From positions 4,092,001 to 4,156,000 of the forward strand of contig NZ_CP134867.1 of assembly GCF_031954525.1 (NCBI RefSeq): 64,000 nt of DNA, written 5' to 3'. This stretch comes from Dyella sp. BiH032. Its GTDB lineage: Bacteria; Pseudomonadota; Gammaproteobacteria; Xanthomonadales; Rhodanobacteraceae. The position numbers and the translations under genes are program-made. This document shows, piece by piece, positions 50,501 to 61,300 of this stretch (its first letter is position 1; every line of letters begins with the position of its first letter). Under the pieces are notes generated by a model. It worked only from the letters and a program-made list of their open reading frames with translations, did no database searches and was not told where the DNA came from.

Positions 50501-53500
50501 ATGAATCGCATCTACCGGCTTGTCTGGAACCGCACGCTGCGCGTGCTTCAGGTCGCCTCCGAACTGGCCCATGGAGGCCGTGCCGCCGTTCCGGCGGCCG
50601 GGACGCCGCGTCGACCGCTCGCGCGGCGCGCACTCGCGCTGGCCTGCCTCGCCGCGTGCGGTATCCCCGTGGAATCGGCCATCGCCGCCTGCTCGCCGAT
50701 CAACCCCACCAACGGAGCGACCGTGACCTGTTCGGGGGTGGCGAACCCGCTCGCGCCCTCCTACGCGTCGAGCGCCGACAACCTCACGGTCAACCTGTCG
50801 CCCGGCTCGTCGGTCGGCGTGCTGCTTGGGCTCGGCGGCACGGCGATGTCGCTCACCGGCAACGGCACCACGCTCAATAACAGCGGCACCATCGATCCTT
50901 CCCTGCTCGGGCTGCTGAGCCTGCTTTCCTCCGGCACGGTCATCGGCAATCCGAATCTCGGCAGCGCGATTCCCGGCAGCACGGTCACCGTCAACAATCT
51001 GAACACGATGAAAGGCACGACCGGCCTGCTCGGGCTGAATCTGGCCGATCTCACCGGCATGGCATTGGCCGTACGCAACGGCGCCGGCGGCACCACCACC
51101 ATCAACAACAGCGGCAGCATCGGCTCGAGCGCACTGCTGGGCGTGTCGCTGCTGGGATCCGATGCGCCAGTAGTCGCCGCCTATGGCGGCGCCCAGGTCA
51201 ACTTCACCAACACCGGCACCATCATCGGCCGCACCGCGTTCGAGGCATCCGCCGCGGGCAATACCTTCATCAATGCCGGCACGATCAGCGGCAGCGTGTC
51301 GATGGGCACCAACAGCACGAACACCTTCACCGCGGTGAACGGGTCGGACATCAACAACGGCGGCAGCCTCGGGCTCAACCTGCTCGGCGTGCTGGGCATC
51401 AACCTCGGATTCGCGCCGACCGGGCAAATCGACGGCGGCGCCGGCGGCAGCAACACGCTGGTGCTGCAGAACGCGGTCACCGGCACAGGCTCGGGCGTTG
51501 GCGGAACCGAGACCGTCGCCTCGTCCGGCACCTACATCAACTTCCAGCACCTGACGGTCAACAGCGGCACGTGGGATCTGCAGGGCGCGCTGGTCAGCGG
51601 CGATGCCACGCTCAACGGCGGCCTGGCCAAATTCGACAGCGACGCCAATTTCGGCAGCGCTTCGACCATCGTGGCCAATGGCGGCGGGATCGGCTCGAGC
51701 GTGAGCGGCGCGACACTGAGCAAAGCCGTGTTGCTCAATGCGGGCGGCCTCACGCTCGCCGGCACCAACGACTTCACGATGTCGGGCGTGCTGTCCGGCA
51801 GCGGCGCCCTGACCGCGAGCAACTCCGGCACGGGCGCGCCGCCTCCCGTGATTACCGTGACCCTGGATGCGGCCAATACCTATACCGGTGGCACCACCGT
51901 CACCAGCTACACCACCCTCGCGCTCGGCACGAACGGTTCGCTGGCGGGCACCGGCATGGTCAACCTGCAAGGGCCCCAGGCGACCTTCGATATCTCAGGC
52001 GCCGGCAGCAACCAGACCATCGACGCGCTGACGGGCAATGCCGGCACGGCAGTCGCCCTCGGCGCGCGCACGCTCACCCTCGGCGACAGCGCCAACACCA
52101 CCTTCTCCGGCGCGATCACGGGCACCGGCGGCATCGTCAAACAAGGCAGCGGCACGTTCACTCTGGGCGGCGCCAATACCTTTACCGGCGCCACCACGAT
52201 CAATGCAGGCACGGTGGCGATCGGCACGGGCGGCAGCCTCTCTTCCGCCGGAACCGTGGCGCTGAACGGCGCCACCGCGGTTCTGGATGTTTCCGGCACC
52301 AGCAGCGCCCCGACCATCGGCGCCCTATCCGGCGTCGCCGGCAGCCAGGTCGTGCTGGGCACGCAGACGCTTACCCTGGGCAACGCCACCAGCACGACAT
52401 TCGCCGGCACCATCGGCGGCACGGGCGGCATCGCGAAGCAAGGCAGTGGTGCGCTCACGCTGACCGGAACGAACACCTACACCGGCGGCACCGCCATCAA
52501 CGCCGGCACACTGGCGCTCGGCGCCGGCGGTTCGCTCGCCGCGAGCGGTGCGGTGACGCTCGCCACCGGTGCGACCTTCGATCTGTCGGCCGCCGGCGCA
52601 CAGAGCATCGGCAATCTCGGCGGCACGGGCGGCACGGTGAACATCGGCGCGAATGCCCTGACGCTCGCGCCGTCCGGCAGCAGCTCGTTCGGCGGCGCGA
52701 TCGCCGGCAGCGGCGGCGTGGTGATCAATGGCACCGGCACACAGACACTGACCGGCGCCAACACTTACACCGGCGGCACCAGCATCCAGGCCGGCACGCT
52801 TGCGCTCGGCGCCGGCGGCAGCCTCGGCGCGGGCGGATCGCTCACGCTCGCGCCGGCCGGCACGTTCGACATCGCCGCCGCGGGCAACCAGACCATCGGC
52901 GCGCTGGTGGGCAGCGGCGGCACCATCAATCTCGGCGCCAACACGCTGAGCGTCGCCGGCAGCGGCGGCGGCAGCTTCGATGGCGTGATCCAAGGCACCG
53001 GCGGCCTGACCAACACCGCCAATGCCCTGGTGCTCAACGGCATCAACACCTACACCGGCGCGACGCAGGTACAGGCCGGCAGCCTGATGGTGGGCGGCGA
53101 TGCGGCGCATGCGAGCGCGGCCGTCGGCGGCGACGTCACCGTGGCCAGCGGTGCCTCGCTGGGCGGTTTCGGCACCATCGGCGGCAGCGCGTCGGTGCTG
53201 GCCGGCGGCCATCTCGCGCCGGGCAATCCCACGGGCACGCTGACCGTGAACGGCGATCTCACGCTCGCGCAGGGCAGCCTGCTCGACTTCTCGTTCGGCG
53301 CACCCGGCCCGAATTTCACCACGTTCGGCACCGGGCACAACGTCGCCGTCGGCGGCAATCTCGCGATCAACGGCGCCACCATCAACGCGATCGATGCGGG
53401 CGGCTTCGGGCCCGGGCTGTACAACCTGTTCACTTACGGCGGCACGCTGACCGAAACCAATGGAGGCATCGCGCCGCCGTCGGGCTTCACGATCCAGAAC

Positions 53501-56500
53501 CTCACCGGCAGCAAGCAGATCAACCTGATCAACACCAACGGCTTGACGCTGAACTTCTGGAACGCCAACGGACTGGCCAGCAACTCCACCATGGGCGGCG
53601 GCAGCGGCACGTGGTCCCTGCCGCAGGCGAACTGGACGGACGCGACCGGATCGGTGACGGCCACCCGGCAGCCCGCGGACGCGTTCGCGATCTTCGGCGG
53701 CGCACCGGGCACGGTGACGGTCGATGACGGTCCGGGCGGCTCGCAACCGGTCACCGCACTGGGCATGCAGTTCGCCAGCGACGGCTACGTGATCACCGGC
53801 GGTGCGCTTGCGCTCGTCGCACCCTCGCCGGGCGCGCTCAGCGAGATTCGCGTGGGCGACGGCAGCGCGGCCAGCGCCGGCTGGACCGCCACCATCGACA
53901 GCACGCTCACGGGCCTGGGACTCAATAAGACGGGTGCCGGCACGCTGATCTTGAACGGCAGCAACGCATACACGCAGGGCACCCAGTTGAGCGCCGGCAC
54001 GCTGTCGGTCAGCGCCGATGCCAATCTCGGTGCAGCGAGCGCCGGCCTGGATTTCGAAGGCGGCGTTCTGCAAGTGACCGGCACGTCCTTCCAGTCCACC
54101 GCGCGCACGATCACGCTTGGCGCTCCGGGCGGCGGCTTCGATATCGCCGATGCCGCCAATGTCTTCACCGTCAGCCAGGCACTGGGCGGCACCGGTAGCC
54201 TGACCAAGCTCGGCGCCGGCACGCTGGTGCTGGCGGGGGCGAACACCTACAGCGGCGGCACGACGATCAGCGCAGGCACGTTGCAGGGAGATAGCACCAG
54301 CCTGCAAGGCAACATTGCCGACAACGCCGCGCTGGTCTTCAACCAAGGCACAGACGGCACGTTCAACGGCGCGATCTCCGGCACCGGCTCGCTGACCAAG
54401 CTCGGCAACGGCACGCTCACGCTCGATGGCGCCAACAGCTACAGCGGCGGCACCACGATCAGCGCCGGCGCCTTGCAAGGCGATGCGAGCAGTCTCCAGG
54501 GCAGCATCGCCGACAACGCCTCGCTGATCTTCAACCAGGGCGCGAACGGCACCTTCAACGGCACAATCTCCGGGACCGGCTCGGTGACCAAGCTCGGCGC
54601 GGGCACGCTCACGCTCAACGGCGCCAACAGCTACAGCGGCGGCACCACGATCAGCGCCGGCGCCTTGCAGGGCGATACCACGAGCTTGCAAGGCAACATC
54701 GCCGACAACGCGTCGCTGATCTTCGACCAGGGGACGAACGGCAGCTTCGGCGGCGTGATCTCGGGCACCGGCTCGGTCACCAAGCTCGGTGGCGGCACCC
54801 TGACGCTCAGCGGTGCCAACACCTACAGCGGCGGCACCACGGTCAGTGCCGGCGCGCTGCAAGGCGACACCGCCAGCCTGCAGGGCAATATCGTCGACAA
54901 CGCGTCGCTGATCTTCGACCAAGGGACGAACGGCAGCTTCGGCGGCGTGATCTCGGGCACCGGCTCGGTCACCAAGCTCGGTGGCGGCACGCTCACGCTC
55001 AGCGGTGCCAACACCTATAGCGGCGGCACGACGATCAGTGCCGGTGCGCTGCAGGGCGACACCGCCAGCTTGCAGGGCAATATCGCCGACAACGCGTCGC
55101 TGATCTTCAACCAAGGCGCGAACGGCAGCTTCGGCGGCGTGATCTCGGGCACCGGCTCAGTCACCAAGCTCGGTGGCGGCACGCTCACGCTCAGCGGTGC
55201 AAACAGCTATAGCGGGGGCACCACGGTCAGTGCCGGCGCCCTGCAGGGCGACACGACCAGCCTGCAAGGCAACATCATCGACAACGCCTCGGTGATCTTC
55301 GAGCAGAACGCCAATGGCGTCTTCAATGGCACGTTGTCGGGGAGCGGCTCGCTGCTCAAGTCCGGCTCGGGCAGTCTCACGCTCAATGGCAGCAATCCGC
55401 TCACGGGCGCGACGACGGTCTCGGCGGGCACGCTGGTGGTCGGCGACAACAGCCACCCGGGCGCCACGCTCGCCGGCGCGGTGACGGTGAACAGCGGTGC
55501 CACGCTGGCGGGCATCGGCACGATCGGCGCACTGGATCTGTCCGGCACGGTCGCGCCGGGCAACGTTACCGGCACGTTGTCGGTAACGGGCAATGCCGTG
55601 TTCCACAACGGCTCCAGCTACCAGGTGGGCGCCACGCCCACCGGCCAGAGCAGCCACATCGTCGTCGGCGGCAGCGCGTCCATCCTCGGCGGCAGCGTGC
55701 TGGTGCTGGCGCAGCCGGGCAACTATGCGCCCCGTACGAACTACACCATTCTCACCGCCGCGCAGGGTGTTACCGGCCAGTTCGGCGCAGTGAGTGCGAA
55801 CCTGCTGTTCCTGACGCCGACGCTCAGCTACACGGCCAACGCGGTCAGCCTTTCGCTCCAGCGCAACGACGTCAGCTTCGAGAGCGTCGCGAACACCAAC
55901 AACCAGAAGAACACGGCCGGCGCCCTGGATCATCTCGATCCCAACTCGCCCGTATACGACGGACTGCTGGGCCTCGACGCTCCGACCGCGCGGCACGCCT
56001 TCGATCAGCTCTCCGGCGAGATGCACGGAAGCATCACTACCGCGCTGTTTGACGACAGCCATTACGTGCGCGACGCGATCAACAACCATCTGCTCGGTGC
56101 CGGCTATGGCGGCCAGCGTGCCGAAGGAGCCACGCACCACGGCACCATGGTGTGGAGTTCGGTGTGGGGACACTGGGGCGACCACGACAGCGACGGCAAC
56201 GCGCACGATATGAGTGCCAACGGCAGCGGCCTGCTGGTAGGTGCAGACCTGCCGGTCGATGCCTTCCGCCTCGGCGGCGTCGTCGGCCACGGGCAGAACA
56301 GCCTGCATGTGGACGACGTCGGCTCGTCGGCGCACGCCAAGGCCACCTACGCGGGCGTATACGCGAGTTGGGACCTCGGTGCGGTACGCCTGCGCGGCGG
56401 CCTGGCGTACGCATGGCAGAAGATCGACACGGCGCGCAACATGGCGTTCGGTCCGTTCTCCGGCCGGGCTCAGGCCAGCTATGACGCCAACACCGCGCAG

Positions 56501-56956
56501 GCCTATGTCGATGGCGGCTACACCTTCCAGCTCGGCTCCGGCACGGTCGAGCCGTACGTCAACCTGAGCCAGGTGCACGTGCGCACGGATGCCTTCACGG
56601 AGCACGGCACATCCGCGGCGCTGGCCATCGACAAGAGTTCGTCCAACCTGACCGCCGGTACCGCCGGTGTCCGCGGCACGCTCGACCTGGGCCCGGGCGG
56701 CCTGCACGGCTATGCCGGCCTCGGCTGGCAGCACGCCTGGGGCGATCGCGTGCCGGACCGCCGCCAGCGCTTCGTCGCGGGTGCGGACAACTTCACTGTC
56801 TCCGGCCTGCCGGTGGCCGACGACGCGGGCGTCGTGGACCTGGGCCTGCGTTTCCCCGTGGGGCGCATGGTGACGATGGACTTCGGCTACCACGGGCAGT
56901 TCGCCAGTGATGCGCGCGACCAGTCCGCACGGTTGACGGTGAACGTGGCGTTCTGA
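50501..56956 (+). CDS. Type V autotransporter with long beta-helical passenger
   Basis: The 2,151-residue protein starts with an extended signal peptide region (MNRIYRLVWNRTLRVLQVAS, 1-20), then a hydrophobic core and cleavage near ESAIAA (about 58-63). The passenger (about 64-1850) is a Gly/Thr/Asn/Ser-rich parallel beta-helix with many passenger-associated repeats of the type GANTYTGGT-I-AGTL-LG. Six 64-residue units lie at about 1246-1629. The C-terminal beta-barrel spans about 1881-2151 (from GTMVWSSVWGHWGD to the final Phe in NVAF). It is expected to be surface-exposed and adhesive. There are few Cys in the passenger. The start codon is 11-12 bases after cagggg, a weak site. Confidence 0.92.
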   Translation: MNRIYRLVWNRTLRVLQVASELAHGGRAAVPAAGTPRRPLARRALALACLAACGIPVESAIAACSPINPTNGATVTCSGVANPLAPSYASSADNLTVNLSPGSSVGVLLGLGGTAMSLTGNGTTLNNSGTIDPSLLGLLSLLSSGTVIGNPNLGSAIPGSTVTVNNLNTMKGTTGLLGLNLADLTGMALAVRNGAGGTTTINNSGSIGSSALLGVSLLGSDAPVVAAYGGAQVNFTNTGTIIGRTAFEASAAGNTFINAGTISGSVSMGTNSTNTFTAVNGSDINNGGSLGLNLLGVLGINLGFAPTGQIDGGAGGSNTLVLQNAVTGTGSGVGGTETVASSGTYINFQHLTVNSGTWDLQGALVSGDATLNGGLAKFDSDANFGSASTIVANGGGIGSSVSGATLSKAVLLNAGGLTLAGTNDFTMSGVLSGSGALTASNSGTGAPPPVITVTLDAANTYTGGTTVTSYTTLALGTNGSLAGTGMVNLQGPQATFDISGAGSNQTIDALTGNAGTAVALGARTLTLGDSANTTFSGAITGTGGIVKQGSGTFTLGGANTFTGATTINAGTVAIGTGGSLSSAGTVALNGATAVLDVSGTSSAPTIGALSGVAGSQVVLGTQTLTLGNATSTTFAGTIGGTGGIAKQGSGALTLTGTNTYTGGTAINAGTLALGAGGSLAASGAVTLATGATFDLSAAGAQSIGNLGGTGGTVNIGANALTLAPSGSSSFGGAIAGSGGVVINGTGTQTLTGANTYTGGTSIQAGTLALGAGGSLGAGGSLTLAPAGTFDIAAAGNQTIGALVGSGGTINLGANTLSVAGSGGGSFDGVIQGTGGLTNTANALVLNGINTYTGATQVQAGSLMVGGDAAHASAAVGGDVTVASGASLGGFGTIGGSASVLAGGHLAPGNPTGTLTVNGDLTLAQGSLLDFSFGAPGPNFTTFGTGHNVAVGGNLAINGATINAIDAGGFGPGLYNLFTYGGTLTETNGGIAPPSGFTIQNLTGSKQINLINTNGLTLNFWNANGLASNSTMGGGSGTWSLPQANWTDATGSVTATRQPADAFAIFGGAPGTVTVDDGPGGSQPVTALGMQFASDGYVITGGALALVAPSPGALSEIRVGDGSAASAGWTATIDSTLTGLGLNKTGAGTLILNGSNAYTQGTQLSAGTLSVSADANLGAASAGLDFEGGVLQVTGTSFQSTARTITLGAPGGGFDIADAANVFTVSQALGGTGSLTKLGAGTLVLAGANTYSGGTTISAGTLQGDSTSLQGNIADNAALVFNQGTDGTFNGAISGTGSLTKLGNGTLTLDGANSYSGGTTISAGALQGDASSLQGSIADNASLIFNQGANGTFNGTISGTGSVTKLGAGTLTLNGANSYSGGTTISAGALQGDTTSLQGNIADNASLIFDQGTNGSFGGVISGTGSVTKLGGGTLTLSGANTYSGGTTVSAGALQGDTASLQGNIVDNASLIFDQGTNGSFGGVISGTGSVTKLGGGTLTLSGANTYSGGTTISAGALQGDTASLQGNIADNASLIFNQGANGSFGGVISGTGSVTKLGGGTLTLSGANSYSGGTTVSAGALQGDTTSLQGNIIDNASVIFEQNANGVFNGTLSGSGSLLKSGSGSLTLNGSNPLTGATTVSAGTLVVGDNSHPGATLAGAVTVNSGATLAGIGTIGALDLSGTVAPGNVTGTLSVTGNAVFHNGSSYQVGATPTGQSSHIVVGGSASILGGSVLVLAQPGNYAPRTNYTILTAAQGVTGQFGAVSANLLFLTPTLSYTANAVSLSLQRNDVSFESVANTNNQKNTAGALDHLDPNSPVYDGLLGLDAPTARHAFDQLSGEMHGSITTALFDDSHYVRDAINNHLLGAGYGGQRAEGATHHGTMVWSSVWGHWGDHDSDGNAHDMSANGSGLLVGADLPVDAFRLGGVVGHGQNSLHVDDVGSSAHAKATYAGVYASWDLGAVRLRGGLAYAWQKIDTARNMAFGPFSGRAQASYDANTAQAYVDGGYTFQLGSGTVEPYVNLSQVHVRTDAFTEHGTSAALAIDKSSSNLTAGTAGVRGTLDLGPGGLHGYAGLGWQHAWGDRVPDRRQRFVAGADNFTVSGLPVADDAGVVDLGLRFPVGRMVTMDFGYHGQFASDARDQSARLTVNVAF
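54236..55387 (+). repeat. Six tandem 192-bp repeats in the autotransporter passenger
   Basis: Six consecutive units, each exactly 192 bp (64 codons), start at GAN(T/S)YSGGTT and end at GTLTL. Units 3, 4 and 5 are almost identical even at silent sites (for example the shared stretch ggcagcttcggcggcgtgat), while units 1, 2 and 6 have drifted. A degenerate seventh start (GSNPLTGATT) follows at 55388. Confidence 0.95.
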
Positions 56957-56962
56957 GCGCAG

Positions 56963-56995
56963 CGGCGGGCCATCGGCACCACCGGTGGCCCGCCG
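56963..56995. terminator. Hairpin between convergent genes
   Basis: A 10-bp stem cggcgggcca / tggcccgccg lies between the autotransporter stop and the opposing stop of the diguanylate cyclase gene. It may serve both directions. No T-run is present. Confidence 0.55.
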
Positions 56996-56998
56996 TCG

Positions 56999-58177
56999 CT
57001 ACGGCAGCGGCATGCCCTCCGGCAGCTGCTGGCGCACGCAGTTGCGGCCGTCGGATTTCGCGCGATAAAGCGCACGGTCCGCCGACGACACCAGTTGTTC
57101 GAAGGTCGACGCTCCGCCCTCGCCCACCGCGACGCCGATGCTGGTCGTCACCCGCAGGCGATGACCGTTCAACAGCACCGATGAACCGGCCAACGCCGCG
57201 CGCAGTCGTTCGGCCAGCTCGCTCGCTTCGCGCAGGCCGGCGCCGGGCAAGGTCAGCAGGAATTCCTCGCCGCCGTAGCGGCCAACCGCATGGCCGGGCC
57301 AGGCCACGACCTCGCGCAGCACCGCCGAGGCATGCACCAGCACCGCATCGCCGCCTTCATGGCCCCAGCGGTCGTTGATCTGCTTGAAGCGGTCCAGGTC
57401 CAGCGCGAGGATCGCGCAGGGCCGGCCCTGCACCGCGCTGGCTGCCAGGGCTCGGCGCCCCTCCGCCAGCATGGCGCCGCGATTGAGCAGCCCGGTCAGT
57501 GCATCGACCGATGCCGCGCGCCGCAGATCCACCATCAGGCGTTCGGTGATCATCAGCAGCAGGGCGAAGTACGCGGCGAGACTGATCACGATGCCCGCGA
57601 CGTACGTCAGCGTGACCGGCGCGCCGGCGCGAAAGATGCTTCCCGCCGCCCCCGGACTCAGCGGCACGAATGGACGAACCGTGAACAACAGTGCATCCGC
57701 CGCCATCACCAGGGCGAGGATGCGGGCGCTCAGGCGTATCTCGCGCGGCGCAAAACCCAGCAGCAGCACGACGCACCACACGTCCCAGACCACCGCCTGC
57801 ACGCTGGCCAGCACGATGCGCGTGCGCAGGTCGGGCACGACATAGGCGAACCAGGCGATGCCCGATGCGTACAGCAGCACGATGGCGAGCGGCACGCGCC
57901 AGCGGAACGGCCGCGCCAGGTGCAGCGCGAGGCCGCGGACCATCAGCGCGCCCGCCAACGCGATCAAGCTATTGGCGAGCACGATGGAAAGGACGTCGGG
58001 GATCTGCCCGCGCAGCGAGATCAGCGTGATGCCGATGGTCGACACCCACAGGCTGGCCACCCAGATGCGCAGTGCCGCCTGCCCGCGCAGCACCAGCATC
58101 AGCGAGGTGAAGCCGATGGCCGCGCTGATCGCGGCCAGGAAGCTGACGAACAGCAGGGTGGGAAGGTCAAGTTGCAT
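56999..58177 (-). CDS. Membrane-bound diguanylate cyclase
   Basis: The 392-residue protein has about six to seven membrane helices in its first 215 residues, then a GGDEF domain (about 225-385). Catalytic motif GGEEF is at 302-306, with substrate and metal residues in ALDLDRFKQINDRWGHEGGD. The inhibitory I-site RxxD expected just before the GGEEF motif reads WPGH, so product inhibition by this site is not expected. The enzyme makes cyclic-di-GMP, which favours sessile life. The sensory membrane domain is not one I can name. Confidence 0.9.
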   Translation of the reverse strand: MQLDLPTLLFVSFLAAISAAIGFTSLMLVLRGQAALRIWVASLWVSTIGITLISLRGQIPDVLSIVLANSLIALAGALMVRGLALHLARPFRWRVPLAIVLLYASGIAWFAYVVPDLRTRIVLASVQAVVWDVWCVVLLLGFAPREIRLSARILALVMAADALLFTVRPFVPLSPGAAGSIFRAGAPVTLTYVAGIVISLAAYFALLLMITERLMVDLRRAASVDALTGLLNRGAMLAEGRRALAASAVQGRPCAILALDLDRFKQINDRWGHEGGDAVLVHASAVLREVVAWPGHAVGRYGGEEFLLTLPGAGLREASELAERLRAALAGSSVLLNGHRLRVTTSIGVAVGEGGASTFEQLVSSADRALYRAKSDGRNCVRQQLPEGMPLP

Positions 58178-58285
58178 AGGTGCCCCGCTCCTGCGGGCGT
58201 CCGGCCGCGCCGGCTGGCGTTGCAGTTCCGCCCCTGTAGCGGCGGCGGCCCCCTGGAACTTGAGCTCAGTCTTTTACGGCCGGCG

Positions 58286-58312
58286 AAAAAAACCACCGGC
58301 GGGTGCCGGTGG
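58286..58312 (-). terminator. Rho-independent terminator of the TonB-dependent receptor gene
   Basis: Read on the minus strand, the stem ccaccggc / gccggtgg is followed by seven T residues. It lies 63 bp after the receptor stop codon and separates it from the diguanylate cyclase gene. Confidence 0.9.
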
Positions 58313-58374
58313 CTGAAAAAGACACTGCTGAAACACCGGCCCGGCGCCTGGCGGCACCGGACCGGCAGGCCCGA

Positions 58375-61300
58375 TCAGAAGTCGTAGCGGGCGGTGACAC
58401 GGAAGTAGCGCGGATCCGTGTAGTTCAGCTCGCGACCGTACAGCGGGTTCACCGTCGTGCGGTTCAGCGCGTAGCGGTAGTTGTACATCGTCGCCGTCTG
58501 GCGGTTCAGCACGTTGATCACGTCCAACTGCAGCGTCAGCTTGTTGTCCATCCAACCCGGCGTGTAGGCCGCGTTGAGGTTCAGCTGATAGGTCCACGGC
58601 GTGGTGCCGTGCGAGCCGCGCGGCGAGATCGTGTAGCCCGGCTGGCCCGGCAGGCCGCAGAACCAGTACGTGGAGCTGTTGTACAGGCCCTTGTCCGCGG
58701 TCGGGTAGAAGCTGGTGCAGTTCTTCGGACGACCCGAGGCCGCCACCAGCGTGCCGCCGAAGCGCCACTCGGTGTTCAGCTGGTAATAGCCGAACGCCTT
58801 GACCTGGTGCGCGCGGTGGTTCGGGAGCACGCCGTTGGAACCGACCATCAGCTGCGGCAGGTCCCAGTCCTGGGTGCGCGACACGTCGGTCTGGCCGCCC
58901 GCGCCGGTATCCAGGTCGGAGGCCAGCTGGCCTTCGGTGTTGCCGTAGTTGCGCGAGAAGGTGTACTCGACCTTGCCGTACCAGCTGTCGGCGAACGGAT
59001 GCTCGACGAACAGATCGACGGCGTAGTACTTGCGCTTCAGATCAGGCAGACCGAGGTCCTTCTGGCTGAGGTGCACTTCCTTCAGGCTGCCGTCCGCCTG
59101 CGGCACCAGGAAGGTGTTGCCGCGACCCGGGTTGAAGGTCAGGCACTTGTTGCCGAGCGCCTGGATACAGGTGTCGTCGATCGCGCTCATCAGCTTGCGG
59201 TAGGTCAGCTTGGCGCCCCAGTTGAACGTCGGGGTGAGCTGCTGCTCCATGCCCAGGATGTACTCATCCTGGAAGTGCGAGCGAAGGCCCTTGGCCGCCA
59301 CGGTGCGCGGGTCCGGCGCCTGGCCGCATTCCTTGTTGGAGGACACGCCGCCGGTGTTGGCGCAGATGAACGGGCTGGTGGGATCGACCGCGATCGGGTT
59401 CAGGCCGAGCGGGGCGCCGCTGTTGGGGTCGACGCCCGTGTAGGTGAAGTACTGGTTGCTGATCAGCGAACCGGACACGCTGCGTACGGCGGCATTGTTC
59501 GGCACGGCCAGGTGGTAGCGGCCCGCGTTGGCGAACACCTTCAGGCTGGAGTCGCCGAACACGTCCCACGACGCGCCCAGGCGCGGCGCCAGCTGATGAC
59601 GCTGCTTGATGTAGGCGTCGCCGTTCTTGTTGTAATTGGTGAACTGCTCGTTGCGCAGGCCCAGCGACAGCAGCCAGCGATCGGAGACCTGCCAGCGGTC
59701 TTCGATGAACTGCGCCGCCTGGTCGGTTTCAACGCCGGCACGCTGGGTGTTGTACGCCTTGTAGACGTAGTAGCCCTGCGCGCCCAGGCCGCCCGCCGAA
59801 GCCGGCGAGCCGATCACGCCCAGGCCCGGATCGATCGCGGTCGCCGGGTTGGTCTGCTTGGCGTAGATCCACGCGTAGCCGCCCGCGTACTCCTTGCCGG
59901 TGAACGACTTGGCGTTCTGCGCGTCGTAGCCGAAGCGGATGTCGTGGTCACCGAGGCGATACTCGATGTCCAGGCGCCAGCCCTTGGTCTTGTCGTTCGC
60001 GCCTTCCAGCGGCAGGGTCGAGGTGACCGCGGTCTGGCAGCTGTTGTAGGTCAGGCCCGGGGCCTGCGCGTTCGAGCCGACCGAGATGTACGGGCAGGCC
60101 GGGTCGAAGCCGTAGTTGGTCTGCACGTGCTTGACGGTCTGCGTGCCGTACAGCGCCGACACGGTCAGGTCGTCAGTGATGTAGCCGGTGTACTTGGCGA
60201 TATAGAGGTCGCCGCCGTCCTTGTTGTACACGCCGCCCGTCTGCTTGCTGCCATGGCTCAGCGACTTGTAGTCGTAGGCATAGCGCTGGGAGGTGGTCTC
60301 GGTCTTGTCCGACACACCCGTGAATTCGAGGATGTGGTTGTCGGTGATGTTCCAGTCGATCTTCGCCGTCCAGCGCGGGATCTTGGAGGTGAAGTCGCTG
60401 TAGCCGATCTTCGAGGCGGACGCCGCGGAGTTCGAGAAGGAACGCACTTCGGCGCCTTCCTGGCGGTTCACTTCGGCGTCGATGTAGTAGAACAGACGAT
60501 CCTTGATCAGCGCGCCGCTCAGGTAGGCGCCGACCGTGGACTTCCAGTACTGGTTGCGGTTGCGGTACTGGTACAGCGTGCCGTCGGTGGCCGCGTTGGT
60601 GGCTGCGCCAGTGTGCGGGAAGTAGTTGTTGCGCGGGCTGGCGCGCAGCGCCTCCGGTTCCCAGATGGTGTAGACGCCACCCTTGGTCTGGTTGCTGCCG
60701 CGCTTGGTGACGATGTTGATCACGCCGCCGGTGGAGCGGCCGAACTCGGCGCCGTAGCCGCCGGTCAGCACCTGCTGCTGGTCGATCGCGTCGAACGGCA
60801 GCTGGGTGAAGCCGATCGAGGTCAGCGGATTGGTCACGGCGTAGCCGTTGATGAAATACGCATTCTCCGACGACGCGGCGCCGCCGAAGCTGGGCACGCC
60901 GTAGCTGGAGTTGGCGACCACGCTCGGCGCCAGCAGCGCGGCGGCGGCGATGTCGCGGCCGATCGGCAGCTTGGCCAGCTGTTCGGAGGTCAGCACGGTG
61001 CGGGTGTCGACCGAGGACACGTCGATCGCCGGAAGAGCCGAAGCCACCACCGACACGCCGTCGAGGTTCTTCGCGTCAGCCGCGGTCGCCGTCGCGGCCG
61101 AGGCACCGAAGGACACTTCCGTGCCGCCGGCGATGCTCAGCTCGACGTTGTCGCGCGTGCTGACGGCAGCGCCGTCGTTCTTCAGGGTGACGGTGTAGCG
61201 GCCGGTCGGCAGCGAGCTGAAACGGTAGCGACCCTGCTCGTCGACCGTGGCCGAACGGGTCAGGCCGGTGTCGACGTTCTTGATCTCGACGGTGTTGCCC

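Noticed and set aside
52325..55114. A 929-codon open frame on the minus strand inside the autotransporter gene
   Set aside because: It is the complement of the repetitive Gly/Thr/Asn-rich passenger; the repeats suppress stop codons. The product is Arg/Ala/Gly-rich with no domain and no ribosome binding site.
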